Assembly: GCA_013299105.1 (NCBI GenBank)
Contig: JAAFJY010000013.1
Span: 1 to 64,000, forward strand
Direction of reading: 5' to 3'
Source of the DNA: Chitinophagales bacterium
GTDB taxonomy: Bacteria > Bacteroidota > Bacteroidia > Chitinophagales > Saprospiraceae
Length of the DNA: 64,000 nucleotides
Under the pieces are notes generated by a model. It did not search any database and was not told the DNA's origin. It saw only the letters and a program-made list of their open reading frames with translations. Below are positions 34,250-43,099 of the stretch, one piece after another. The translations under genes were made by a program, and so were the position numbers. Each line of letters starts with the position of its first letter. The first letter of the stretch is position 1.

Positions 34250-37200
34250 ATGTTTCGTAATCTTACTTGTCTTGTCTTCCTGCTTTGTGCGCTACTCGGT
34301 GGCAAAAAATTATTGGCTCAATCTTACCCCAACCTCAATATCGCAACCCAGCACTTGCGCCAACACCAGGCCGAATGGGGAGTAAAAGAGGCAGATTTGA
34401 ATGAGTTGCTCCTAAGCAGCCAGTACCTCAATGACTACAATGGAGTCACCCACCTGTACTTCCAGCAGCAACACCAGGGCATCGAAATTTTCAATGCGAT
34501 CAGCAGTGTTCACATCAAGGAAGGAGTGGTTCAATATGTCGCCCCTCGTTTTGTGGCCGATGCCGCAGCTAAAGTGAATACCCTCAAAGCCCGCCTGGAA
34601 GCTAGAGAAGCACTGGGCCGGGCCTCAAAAGACCTGGGTTTTGAAACACAAGGAAAATTGGTCTTGGATGAAGGCCGGAGCAATCGTTTGAGCCCTGATA
34701 TCCGTAGTGGTTTGAACCAGCATATACCTGCCAAACTGGTCTATTGGCCCACGCCAAGTGGGTCTTTGCGCTTGGGTTGGCACCTGCAAGTCAATGATCC
34801 AAATAGTGCGGACCATTGGCTGATGATCGTAGACGCGCAATCTGGTGAAGTTTTGCAAAAAACCAACCAGACCATTTTTTGTACTTTTCCCGATCACCAA
34901 CACCAGCGCACCCAGGCTGCTTGTTTGGACGAAATGGGCCTGGCACCGATGCAAGCTGCTCCACCGATGTTGAACCCTTTTTCGGTCAACGATGGATCGA
35001 GTTACAATGTGGTGGCTGTACCCAACGAAAGCCCGATTCACGGGGCAAGGCAAATTCTTACCAGCCCTGCGGATGCCCAAGCTTCGCCATTCGGTTGGCA
35101 TGACATCAATGGAACAGTTGGGCCTGAATTTACTACAACCAGAGGTAATAATGTAAACGCTTACCTTGATGCCAATGCCGACAATCGCCCCGATACCATC
35201 GGCGTAGCCAATGGGGGAGCCAACCTGACCTTTAATTTCCCTGTCGATTTCAACAGCGACCCCAAGACCTTTCGTCCCGCAGCTGTGACCCAGTTGTTTT
35301 ACATGAACAACATCATGCACGATTTCTTGTATTTCTACGGATTTAATGAGACTGGTGGGAACTATCAAGTAAACAATTACGGCAAACTAGGAGCTCCAAA
35401 TGACGCGATAAATGCCGAAGCACAAGACGGTGAAGACATCAACAATGCCAACTTTTTGCCTACCATTGACGGCTCGCCGGGGCGTATGCAGATGTTTAAA
35501 TGGGCGGCCAGTGGAGCCAGTTTGACGGTTGAGACCCCCCAAGCCATTGCTGGCAAATACCCTTTGCGAAATGCCCAGTTTGGCCCACGAGTTGGCAATA
35601 CGCCCATTACCGCTAGTGCCGCACAGGGTTTCGACGCGACTAATGCTGCCAACTTGGGTTGCCAGACCCTGGTGGATCCTGGCAGCAACTTGCGGGGAAA
35701 AATCGTCTTGATCGACCGGGGATCATGTTCCTTCAAACTCAAGACCCTAAATGCGCAAAGGGCCGGGGCTGTAGCCTGTTTGGTCTGTAATTTTGAGAAC
35801 ACGTTGCCTCCAGCATTGGGCAATGACGTTACCTTGGCCAACCCCACCATTCCTACCATTGGATTGCGCTCTGGCGACTGCGACCTGATCAAGGCAGCCC
35901 TGCGCGACCGCCAAGATGTGCGCATCACCCTGGTGACCCCACCAAGTGTAGGGCCAGACACCTTGGATGCAAGTTTTGACAATGGCATTGTTGCGCACGA
36001 ATATGGACATGGGGTTTCCAACCGCCTGACCGGAGGACCAGCTACCGTCGCTTGTTTGATCAACGACGAACAAATGGGTGAAGGTTGGAGCGACTTTTTT
36101 GGTTTGGTGACTACCGTAAAACCAAATGTACAGGGCAACCTTCCAAGAGGGATTGGAAACTACGTGCTCAAGGAAAATACCAGTGGCTTTGGCATTCGTC
36201 GGTTGCCTTATTCCACCAATATGCGCGTGAATAACCAAGTTTACGACGACATCATCGGCACTACTGCGCCCCACCCCCTGGGCGAGGTATGGTCTACGGT
36301 GCTATGGGACCTTTATTGGGCTTTGAGCGATCGTTATGGATGGGATCCAGACTTGTACCGTGGCAAGGGTGGCAACAACACCGCCATTCGCCTGGTAATG
36401 GATGGCATGCGCCTGCAAAATTGCAATCCAGGGTTTATAGATGGTCGCAACGCCATTTTAGCTGCCGACCGCATCAACAATGGGGGGGTCAACGAATGCC
36501 TGATTTGGGATGTGTTTGCACGCAGGGGGCTTGGGTTCAGCGCTACCCAAGGCAGTAATCAAGATCGTGATGATGGGGTGCAAGCCTTTGATACCCGTCC
36601 GGATTGCCAAAAGACCATCAAGTTTGAAAAACTAGCCACTCCTGTCGCCAAGGCTGGAGATACGCTTTCGTTTACCCTCAACATCACCAACCACAAGGAT
36701 CAAAGTGTGCGCACGGTCAATGTCACTGACGAATTGCCCACTGGCCTGACCTTGCTTAACAGCTCAGTGAGTGGTGCCTTGCGTTTTAGCCAAAATGCAG
36801 GCAACCTCAATTTTGAATTGGGGGATTTGGTCGCTGGGGCATCGCGCACTATTCGCTACCAAGCGGTGGCTGCTCGGAATCGCGCTTCTGCCCGTCAGTT
36901 TTTTGATGGCTTTGAAACGCCTGGTGCGCCCAATTGGATAAAGGAATCTCGCGAAGGGCAAGATACTTTCCGCTTGATTTCTGAAGGTGTTTTCCAGGGC
37001 ATCGGTGCCTACCAAGCCCCCAATACCCGCAACGAAATCGACCAAAGCATCATCCTGCGCGAGCCTTTGTTGGTGAGTGGTCAGCAACCCGTTTTGCGTT
37101 TTTTCCACCAGTACGATACTGAAGCTGCTTATGATGCTGGTTTCATCGAAATCTCTACGAATGGTGGTCGCAGCTGGGAAATAGTGCCAGATAGCCTCAT

Positions 37201-37807
37201 TTTTCGGAATGGATACCGTGGGCCAATTACTTATGTAACTTTCTCATTGGCCAATTTGCGTGGTTTTTCTGGTACAAATGGTGGTTTTCAAGCCAGTTTC
37301 GTAGACCTGAGCCGCTACCGCAACCAGCAAATCCAGGTCAAGTTCCGCTTTGGTACCAATGCCGATGCCAGCCGCAACCTGCCTTTCCGCCGGGGGTGGA
37401 CCATCGACAATGTAGAAATCATGGACTTGCTCAACTACAACGGCCAGGCTATCCTGACCAGTGCCAATGGTGACCGCATGAACGCTCGTGCCGCAGGCCG
37501 AGGTACTGCGATCGAACCAGGTCAAGTCAGCACTTCAACCAAAAATCCTGCCAATGCCCTGCAAATTGCGGTTTATCCCAATCCTACCAACGAACTGCTG
37601 AATGTACAGTTGCAAAAAGTACCAGCCGGACTTTTGCGCCTCAGTCTGCAAAGCGCCGATGGACGTACCTTGCAAACCCAGCAAGTAGCCAATAGCATGA
37701 AAGACGAACTTTTGGCCTTTAACCTGAGCACTTTACCCGCTGGATTGTATGTGCTGCGCATTGAGGGAAGTGGCTTTGTGAAGACGGAGAAGGTGGTGAA
37801 GTACTGA
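34250..37807 (+). CDS. M36 (fungalysin) metallopeptidase with PA insert and T9SS tail
   Basis: An 1185-residue secreted zinc protease. ATG 34250 starts the signal peptide (FRNLTCLVFLLCALLGG, then KKLLAQS). An FTP-like propeptide follows (about 25-200: LSSQYLNDYNGVTHLYFQQQ). In the M36 catalytic domain the zinc motif is HEYGH at 583-587. A PA domain is inserted before it (LRGKIVLIDRGSCSFKLKT). After the catalytic part comes a DUF11-like beta domain (AGDTLSFTLNITNHKD), then a MAM/immune-inhibitor-like domain (WTIDNVEIMD) and a type IX sorting domain (AVYPNPTNELLNVQL to LPAGLYVLRIEGSGF). It is probably delivered to the surface or medium by T9SS and digests proteins. Confidence 0.92.
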   Translation: MFRNLTCLVFLLCALLGGKKLLAQSYPNLNIATQHLRQHQAEWGVKEADLNELLLSSQYLNDYNGVTHLYFQQQHQGIEIFNAISSVHIKEGVVQYVAPRFVADAAAKVNTLKARLEAREALGRASKDLGFETQGKLVLDEGRSNRLSPDIRSGLNQHIPAKLVYWPTPSGSLRLGWHLQVNDPNSADHWLMIVDAQSGEVLQKTNQTIFCTFPDHQHQRTQAACLDEMGLAPMQAAPPMLNPFSVNDGSSYNVVAVPNESPIHGARQILTSPADAQASPFGWHDINGTVGPEFTTTRGNNVNAYLDANADNRPDTIGVANGGANLTFNFPVDFNSDPKTFRPAAVTQLFYMNNIMHDFLYFYGFNETGGNYQVNNYGKLGAPNDAINAEAQDGEDINNANFLPTIDGSPGRMQMFKWAASGASLTVETPQAIAGKYPLRNAQFGPRVGNTPITASAAQGFDATNAANLGCQTLVDPGSNLRGKIVLIDRGSCSFKLKTLNAQRAGAVACLVCNFENTLPPALGNDVTLANPTIPTIGLRSGDCDLIKAALRDRQDVRITLVTPPSVGPDTLDASFDNGIVAHEYGHGVSNRLTGGPATVACLINDEQMGEGWSDFFGLVTTVKPNVQGNLPRGIGNYVLKENTSGFGIRRLPYSTNMRVNNQVYDDIIGTTAPHPLGEVWSTVLWDLYWALSDRYGWDPDLYRGKGGNNTAIRLVMDGMRLQNCNPGFIDGRNAILAADRINNGGVNECLIWDVFARRGLGFSATQGSNQDRDDGVQAFDTRPDCQKTIKFEKLATPVAKAGDTLSFTLNITNHKDQSVRTVNVTDELPTGLTLLNSSVSGALRFSQNAGNLNFELGDLVAGASRTIRYQAVAARNRASARQFFDGFETPGAPNWIKESREGQDTFRLISEGVFQGIGAYQAPNTRNEIDQSIILREPLLVSGQQPVLRFFHQYDTEAAYDAGFIEISTNGGRSWEIVPDSLIFRNGYRGPITYVTFSLANLRGFSGTNGGFQASFVDLSRYRNQQIQVKFRFGTNADASRNLPFRRGWTIDNVEIMDLLNYNGQAILTSANGDRMNARAAGRGTAIEPGQVSTSTKNPANALQIAVYPNPTNELLNVQLQKVPAGLLRLSLQSADGRTLQTQQVANSMKDELLAFNLSTLPAGLYVLRIEGSGFVKTEKVVKY

Positions 37808-38045
37808 TTTTTTTACATGCGATAGACGAGATAGGACAAACGACATATGATTTGAAGGGCCCACTGGGAAAATACGGGGTAGCTTAAGTTGCTGTTCCTC
37901 CAGTTTGGATTTTGAAGGTTAAATGGCGATAATTTCGCACTAAATCCTGTCTTGTAAGGGTGTAACGTTGGTGGCCCAATGGTGTCAATATTGTGTGAGG
38001 GCGGGCTTGTAAAACCCTAACGTTGCTTTAGTCAACGCCCTATTG

Positions 38046-38176
38046 GGGAGCGTAAAAAAATAAGGTGGACAGGTTTGGGTTTAGCGAAAAAAGGTAAACA
38101 ACTGACTGGAAGGAAGTTGTGTCCTCTTTTTGCTAAACCTCAAAAGCAAACCTGTCCATTTATTTTAGCTCAAATA
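38046..38176 (+). repeat. family B element, copy 1
   Basis: About 131 bp. Left end GAGCGTAAAAAAATAAGGTG followed by GACAGGTTTGGGTTTAG; right end TTTGCTAAACCTC, then TGTCCATTTATTTTAGCTC. The ends are inverted repeats of about 45 bp (GAGC-TAAAA-AATAA-GTGGACA). The middle is AACTGACTGGAAGGAAGTTG. Copies lie at 51783-51928 and 62563-62694 in the same orientation. The rest of the 37808-38284 gap has a short imperfect repeat of TAACGTTG segments (37967-38033) and no gene. Confidence 0.8.
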
Positions 38177-38284
38177 CTTGGGATTCTGCCCATCAAAAAA
38201 ATCATAAAAATCACAGTTCAGACAAAATAGCTCGCTGGGGAGATTTTTCGGGGAAGGAGCATTTGGTATTTCGATTATAGGGAT

Positions 38285-39109
38285 TTACCCCAGCGCCACA
38301 TCAAGCACCATCATGATGGAAAACCCCGCGAGGGTGGAAAGGGTTGCAAGGTCTGTATTCCCAGCTCGCTGTGATTCGGGAATCAATTCTTCGACTACCA
38401 CATAAATCATGGCACCCGCTGCAAACGATAAAGCATAAGGCAAAATTGGCTGCATGACCAAAACCGCAGCAGCGCCCAAAACGCCTGCAATCGGCTCTAC
38501 GATGCCCGACAACTGGCCATACCAAAAGGCCCTGCCCCGGCTCATCCCTTCCCTCCGCAAAGGCACCGATACAGCAGTGCCCTCTGGGAAGTTTTGTAAA
38601 CCAATGCCAATGGCCAAGGCAACGGCAGTACCCAGCGTAGCGCCTGAAAAACCATGAGCTGCCGCACCAAATGCCACACCTACTGCCATGCCTTCAGGAA
38701 TGTTGTGCAGGGTAATCGCCAAAACCAGGAGGATGCTGCGCCGCCATTGCGTAGGAACACCTTCAGCTTTGTCCGCGCCAGTGTGCATATGAGGCAGGTA
38801 CTGATCCACCAACCAAAGAAATAATCCGCCTCCCATGAATCCCAATAATACAGGCAACCAAGCGGGCAAACTCTTGCCCTCGCTCATCTCAATGGCCGGA
38901 GCCAGTAAAGACCAAAAACTGGCAGCAATCATCACACCCGCTGCCAGCCCCAACATGCTGTCCAGCACTTTCTGGTTGATGGTTTTGAAAAAAAATACCA
39001 AAGACGCCCCTAGCGCAGTGACGCCCCAAGTGAACAAAGTGGCTAGCAAAGCTTGTACAATAGGATTCAGTTGTAAAAAGAATTCGGGGATGTGTTGACT
39101 CAGACTCAT
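38285..39109 (-). CDS. ZIP family divalent metal transporter (GufA/ZupT type)
   Basis: A 274-residue inner-membrane protein with eight predicted helices. The two metal-binding helices carry [20 protein letters not shown] and [18 protein letters not shown], the H/Q-N-x-P-E-G pattern of the family, followed by [16 protein letters not shown] with the conserved Glu. A His-containing loop ([13 protein letters not shown]) links the halves. It imports zinc, manganese or iron. A palindrome with MntR/DtxR-like form lies 34 bp upstream, so expression is probably repressed by a metal-bound regulator. Confidence 0.92.
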   Translation of the reverse strand: MSLSQHIPEFFLQLNPIVQALLATLFTWGVTALGASLVFFFKTINQKVLDSMLGLAAGVMIAASFWSLLAPAIEMSEGKSLPAWLPVLLGFMGGGLFLWLVDQYLPHMHTGADKAEGVPTQWRRSILLVLAITLHNIPEGMAVGVAFGAAAHGFSGATLGTAVALAIGIGLQNFPEGTAVSVPLRREGMSRGRAFWYGQLSGIVEPIAGVLGAAAVLVMQPILPYALSFAAGAMIYVVVEELIPESQRAGNTDLATLSTLAGFSIMMVLDVALG

Positions 39110-39142
39110 AGTAAATTTTATTTTTGATAGGTCAAAATTATA

Positions 39143-39160
39143 ATTTAGATTAGTCTAAAT
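39143..39160. promoter_or_regulatory. palindromic metal-regulator-type operator of the ZIP gene
   Basis: ATTTAGA-TTAG-TCTAAAT is a perfect 7-bp inverted repeat in an AT-rich stretch, 34-51 bp upstream of the ZIP start. Its form (TTAGA-n4-TCTAA) resembles DtxR/MntR family sites; the regulator itself is not in the window. Confidence 0.65.
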
Positions 39161-39317
39161 CAAATTTTTTGCCAAAAAAATTTAGCATTTGTACTTGCTA
39201 GGCGATATGGTCAGTATAAAAACATTGAATGTCAATGGATTACGAGGAGGTTGGTGGTTGAAAACAAAATAGTCGTCTATACTTTTAGTAAAAACCTTGC
39301 CAAAAGCAATAAGAAAC

Positions 39318-39600
39318 AAGTCACAAATAAACCTTGCCAGTTCACTACATCGTCGCCAGTCATAGACCGCGAAGCGGGCCAATTCTCTAATTCTTTCAAA
39401 TTCTAGTTTAGAAAAAATTGGTCAACGTCACGCAAGAAATTATGGAATTCTGTAATCCTACCAATTCTGATTTAGACAAAAAGCTCCCGCTTGATTGTCG
39501 AGATCGCTTTTCTCCGAAGTTTTCAGAGTTCAGAAAAAATTGGTCAACGTCACGCAAGAAATTCTGTAATCCTGCAAATTCTGGTTTGGACAAAAAAGCC
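39318..39600. repeat. family A end joined to a direct repeat
   Basis: The left part (39318-39380) has AAATAAACCTTGCCAG and a CGCGAAGCGGGCC segment like family A. It is followed by two direct copies of a 65-74 bp unit beginning AAAAAATTGGTCAACGTCAC and containing ATTCTGTAATCCT and AATTCTG-TTT-GACAAAAA (39412-39485 and 39534-39598). No coding function is seen. It fills the 39110-39636 gap together with the operator. Confidence 0.6.
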
Positions 39601-39636
39601 ACGTTGGTAATGACTTCTCATTTAGCTCACCTTCCA

Positions 39637-40254
39637 TTAACGAGCCAAGCCTTTACCCGGACTGACATAAAGATTGCCCCGTATACTGAATCGCCAAGGT
39701 AAAAAAGCATCCTCGCCAGCATAAGCAACCCCCACGCGGGTGCCCTGCACAATGTCTTTTGGGCTTACAATATCACCACGGTCTTCTACCCAAACAACAC
39801 TATCTGATTCAAGCAAAGATATACCATCATACTGGGTACTGAGGCCCAATGCTTTGCAAGCTACGCCTGGCCCTGCGCTGAGTTTTGGCCCCAATCGACT
39901 CAAATTGCGCCGTTTTAGCATGAATTCAAGTCCTTCCACGGGCTCGATGCCGCGCAACAAAACGGCATGGGCGGTACCTTCTGCTCCGGTCACAAAGTTG
40001 AACATGTGGTGGATGCCATAACACAGGTAAATGTAGGCACGACCCGGCGGACCAAACATGGTGCGGGTACGCGGGGTCAGGCGGTTGTTGTAGGCATGGC
40101 TGGCCCGGTCTTCGGGGGCACGATAAGCTTCGGTTTCGACGATGCGGCCCACGCTGAGTTCGCTCTCAAGCTGGGTGCAAAGGTATTTTCCCAATAAGTC
40201 CTGGGCAATTTGCACTACATCATCACGGTCAAAAAAAGAGGCGCTCAAGCGCAT
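39637..40254 (-). CDS. DNA-3-methyladenine glycosylase (AAG/MPG family)
   Basis: A 205-residue monofunctional glycosylase that removes alkylated and deaminated purines from DNA. ATG 40254 gives MRLSASFFDRDDVVQIAQDL; the frame extends upstream only as a shadow of the next gene. Family motifs are GRIVETEAYRAPEDRASHAY with the catalytic Glu, NRLTPRTRTMFGPPGRAYIY, LCYGIHHMFNFVTG and RLGPKLSAGPGVACKALG. The start lies 2 bp after the stop of the DUF6503 gene, so it is the last gene of a three-gene operon. Confidence 0.93.
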   Translation of the reverse strand: MRLSASFFDRDDVVQIAQDLLGKYLCTQLESELSVGRIVETEAYRAPEDRASHAYNNRLTPRTRTMFGPPGRAYIYLCYGIHHMFNFVTGAEGTAHAVLLRGIEPVEGLEFMLKRRNLSRLGPKLSAGPGVACKALGLSTQYDGISLLESDSVVWVEDRGDIVSPKDIVQGTRVGVAYAGEDAFLPWRFSIRGNLYVSPGKGLAR

Positions 40255-40256
40255 GG

Positions 40257-41000
40257 CTATTCCACTTTTACATTGACCAGTTCCACTCGACTGATTTCGG
40301 TCAAGCCCTGCTTGTTGAACATTTCGTCGAAGGTTTCGACAGCCCGGCTTTCGTTGAGCGGCTTCATGTTGATGTAGTCGACGATGCGCACGCCATTCAC
40401 GATTCTGGGATTGAATGCTTTGCGAAATCGCGCCCCACCACCGTCCACGATGTAATTGTAGGCCAGGTAATCCAAGGTGTATTGGGTTTGATGAAACCAA
40501 TACACGTACTCATCTTCGTGGTCTTTTCCGCCGCCTTCGGCTTTGAAACTCACTTTGATTTTGTGGTAAACCTGGCCATCAATGGTGGCTTCGCCCAAGT
40601 ATTTTTTGATCACAGCAGCGTCATTCAAATTGAAAGGCAACAAGGCGAAATAAGCAACCGAGTTGATCGAATTGCTGAAGGCACTGGCCCGTTCAGCGCT
40701 TACCGTGTCTTTTGCCCCGTTGGTTTCGCGGTAAAAACCCTTGTTGCTGTACACATCGCGGATTTTTCGGCCATCTTTTTCGGCAAAAATGCGCTCGTAT
40801 TGAAATTGGCCTTTGTTGCGGATGAGCAGGTAATCGCGATCGCGAAAAGTAAAGGCCACTTTGCTTTTTTGCAGTTTTTTACCTCCCATCATTTCAATGG
40901 CCTTGTTGACCACTTCTTGGGCTTTGGCATCGGATTGGGCCTGGTTTTTTTGCCAAAAAGAAAAAAGGAGCATCAGGATTAGTAGGCTTTTGTGTTTCAT
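40257..41000 (-). CDS. DUF6503-like exported protein
   Basis: A 247-residue protein with a signal peptide (KHKSLLILMLLFSFWQKNQA). The mature part begins AQEVVNKAIEMMGGKKLQKS and continues with beta strands (KVAFTFRDRDYLLIRNKGQF), a fold similar to outer-membrane lipoprotein-sorting (LolA-like) proteins, and ends VETFDEMFNKQGLTEIS. The DUF6503 assignment rests on general pattern memory and is moderate. Probably periplasmic, function unknown. It lies between the PhoD gene (20 bp upstream) and the glycosylase gene. Confidence 0.7.
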   Translation of the reverse strand: MKHKSLLILMLLFSFWQKNQAQSDAKAQEVVNKAIEMMGGKKLQKSKVAFTFRDRDYLLIRNKGQFQYERIFAEKDGRKIRDVYSNKGFYRETNGAKDTVSAERASAFSNSINSVAYFALLPFNLNDAAVIKKYLGEATIDGQVYHKIKVSFKAEGGGKDHEDEYVYWFHQTQYTLDYLAYNYIVDGGGARFRKAFNPRIVNGVRIVDYINMKPLNESRAVETFDEMFNKQGLTEISRVELVNVKVE

Positions 41001-41020
41001 GGTACCACTGTTTTTGTAGT

Positions 41021-42337
41021 TTACCGCTGGGATTCAATTTCCCGACTCCAGCGCTCGATGCCCTTGTTGTCGAAAATTTGAATCTTCATTTTTCGCTGGG
41101 TACGGGGCCCACTGAAGCTGAGTAAACCAAAGTTCCTTTCCGTAACAAGCGTACCCTCTACACGGTTTAAATTGTCTTGGTCCGGACGATTGTTCGGTCC
41201 GCTGGTGAGGGGTGATACAGTGAGGTCATATACCACATTTCCCTTGCCATTTACGTAACGGTCCAACTCAGTGAGGTGGCGATCTCCCGTGAGGAAGAAT
41301 ACGTTTTTGATGTTTTCTTCCTCAATGCGATCCAGGATCCATTTGTGCTCTTCTTCGTAGTTGATGCAGTTTTCGACCACTTTAGCGGTATTCAAAAACT
41401 GTCCGCCTATGGCAACAAACTTGAACGGCGCTGTACTGGCCGCTAGGGCATCGATCAGCCATTCGCGCTGGTCTTGCCCCAAGAGGGTTCTTTCGCCCAT
41501 TTTCCGATCGTTGGGCGACTTGTAATAACGGTTGTCGAGCAAAAAGAAATCCATGTCGTTGAACTGAACGCTGGTGGTGGTGCCCGGTTTTCCATTGACG
41601 CCATAGCTGGGATTGCCCCAAAAAAGTTTAAAAGCTTCCAAAGTCAGGTCCTTGTGGATGAAGCTGCGGTCGGAGTCGTTGGGGCCAAAATCGTGGTCAT
41701 CCCAAATGGCATAATGGTGGGTAGACGCCAGCAAAGCCTGCATTTCGGGTACCGCCCTGGAATGGCCGTAACGGTGCAGAATGCCGCTGCGGCTGTTCCA
41801 ATCTACTTCGCGCAGGTAAGTATTGTCGCCCAACCAGAGCATCATGTCCGGTTTTTTTTGCTGGATGGATTGAAAAATGAAATTATCCGCTCCATAAGGC
41901 GTGCCGGGGCGGTCGTAAGGGTCTTCATTGATGTAAGTGCAACTACCCAAGGCCAAGGTGAAGGGTGGCGGATCCGTTCTCCATTGCCACAAGGTCTGGG
42001 TTTGAAAAACGGTAGGGTAGGGGAGTTCTACTTTTTTCTTGTTGAGGTACAAACGGTATTGATAGCGTTTGCCGGGCTCCAGGAATTCGGCTTTGACGTG
42101 GGCGGTGAAGGCGGTTTCGGCCTGGGTATTTACGATTGCCGTCATTTTTCGGACCTGTGGTTCTGCTTCGGGCCAGTATTCAAATTGTACCTGGGTCGGG
42201 GCTTTGGTTTGTACCCACAGCATGACTTCGCGCATTTCAGAATAGCCCAGCATGGGACCGGATTGCAGCAAATTGGCTTGGGCGAGCAGTAAATTACCTG
42301 CGAATGCAAAGCATGAGAGTAAAAGAAAAGTGCGCAT
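41021..42337 (-). CDS. PhoD-like alkaline phosphatase / phosphodiesterase
   Basis: A 438-residue protein with a signal peptide (RTFLLLSCFAFAGNLLLA). An N-terminal Fn3-like part (LLQSGPMLGYSEMREVMLWV) is followed by the PhoD metallophosphatase domain. Metal-binding motifs are LGSCTYINEDPYDRPG, MMLWLGDNTYLREVDW, HHYAIWDDHDFGPNDSD and FFLTGDRHLTELDRY, the expected set for a calcium/iron-dependent phosphatase. It hydrolyses phosphomono- or diesters outside the cytoplasm. First gene of the operon with the DUF6503 and glycosylase genes. Confidence 0.92.
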   Translation of the reverse strand: MRTFLLLSCFAFAGNLLLAQANLLQSGPMLGYSEMREVMLWVQTKAPTQVQFEYWPEAEPQVRKMTAIVNTQAETAFTAHVKAEFLEPGKRYQYRLYLNKKKVELPYPTVFQTQTLWQWRTDPPPFTLALGSCTYINEDPYDRPGTPYGADNFIFQSIQQKKPDMMLWLGDNTYLREVDWNSRSGILHRYGHSRAVPEMQALLASTHHYAIWDDHDFGPNDSDRSFIHKDLTLEAFKLFWGNPSYGVNGKPGTTTSVQFNDMDFFLLDNRYYKSPNDRKMGERTLLGQDQREWLIDALAASTAPFKFVAIGGQFLNTAKVVENCINYEEEHKWILDRIEEENIKNVFFLTGDRHLTELDRYVNGKGNVVYDLTVSPLTSGPNNRPDQDNLNRVEGTLVTERNFGLLSFSGPRTQRKMKIQIFDNKGIERWSREIESQR

Positions 42338-42440
42338 AGCAGTTCATTTTTGCGGAAAACTAAACAAGGATTCCTTTAGAATGGCAAGTCAGAGGTTAAT
42401 TTTTGGTAAAATGGTAGGCTTGGAAGGTGTTTGGGAACGC

Positions 42441-42730
42441 CTCAAAAATAAAGCTTCCCAATTTTTACAGCTGTTGATTGCAATATATGTCAAAGTGATG
42501 GTCAAAATCACGGTCAAAATCATGCTGGAAATCAGCAAGATAGGGTGTGGAGTGTGTAAGTGTGAGTTCGGGTGTGGGGACTTCGAACATAAGTTTCGTC
42601 TCCAATTGAAAACGAGGTTTCTTCACACTCAAACCCAAACAAGCACACCCAAACCCAATTTCATCCGTGTTCCCAACTAGCCTCGCGCAGCGAGGCAACA
42701 AAGATGTCCAATTTATTTAATCTGCGGCCC
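42441..42730 (+). repeat. family A-related element, copy 5 (variant core)
   Basis: About 290 bp. It starts with CTCAAAAATAAAGCTTCCCA and has GGTCAAAATCATGCTGGAAA, then a core of GT-rich sequence (GGGTGTGGAGTGTGTAAGTG) facing its CA-rich counterpart (ACACCCAAACCC), TTTCATCCGTGTTCCCAAC, and the GCCTCGC-GCA-GCGAGGC hairpin. The core is almost identical to copy 6 at 57310-57551. It ends with AATTTATTTAATCTGCGGCC, 10 bp from the fluC stop. Confidence 0.8.
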
Positions 42731-42739
42731 TAAGCAACT

Positions 42740-43099
42740 TTACGCCAAACCAAATCCCACCCAAACCCCAAGCAAGCAAAGCAACGTACTACTCAAAATG
42801 TAGGCCCCCGCCAAGAACCAATTGCCTTGCAAAACGAAGTTATACATTTCCCAGCTGAAGGTAGAAAAAGTGGAAAAACCTCCACAAAAACCAGTGGCTA
42901 GCAAGAACTGCGCTGAAGCATTCAGTTGCCCTTTTGCTTTTAGACCAAACAAAAAACCAATGATTAAAGCCGCCAAAAGGTTGGCCACAAAAGTACCCCA
43001 GGGAAATGCCTGCCCGCTCGGATTGAGTTTTAGCGATAAAAAAAGGCGCAAAAGGCTACCCAATCCACCACCTACAAAAACCAGTAAATAGGTATTCAT
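42740..43099 (-). CDS. crcB: fluoride channel FluC/CrcB
   Basis: A 119-residue four-helix membrane protein of normal length for the dual-topology fluoride channel. Signatures are FVGGGLGSLLRLFLSLKL near the start, GTFVANLLAALIIGFLFGL with the conserved Asn, and ATGFCGGFSTFSTFSWE, the Phe-box and Na+-site region. It exports fluoride by acting as a dimeric channel. Its start overlaps the stop of the WecA-like gene by four bases (ATGA), so it is translated from the same mRNA; no fluoride riboswitch is visible in front of it. Confidence 0.93.
   Translation of the reverse strand: MNTYLLVFVGGGLGSLLRLFLSLKLNPSGQAFPWGTFVANLLAALIIGFLFGLKAKGQLNASAQFLLATGFCGGFSTFSTFSWEMYNFVLQGNWFLAGAYILSSTLLCLLGVWVGFGLA

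Noticed and set aside
38046-38176. Family B copies as ordinary intrinsic terminators
   Set aside because: They are 130 bp or more with 45-bp ends, share sequence including the loop side, and one lies between susC and susD; this fits a dispersed element better than a terminator.
39318-39600. CRISPR array
   Set aside because: Only two direct copies of a 65-74 bp unit with diverged sequence and no regular spacers; no cas genes in the window.
42519-42680. A 52-residue peptide frame (MLEISKIGCGVCKCEFGCG) repeated in three family A copies (also 57330-57487 and 23479-23615)
   Set aside because: Comparing the copies, three of five base differences change amino acids, so there is no sign of protein-level selection. 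The frame is a by-product of the GT-rich core.
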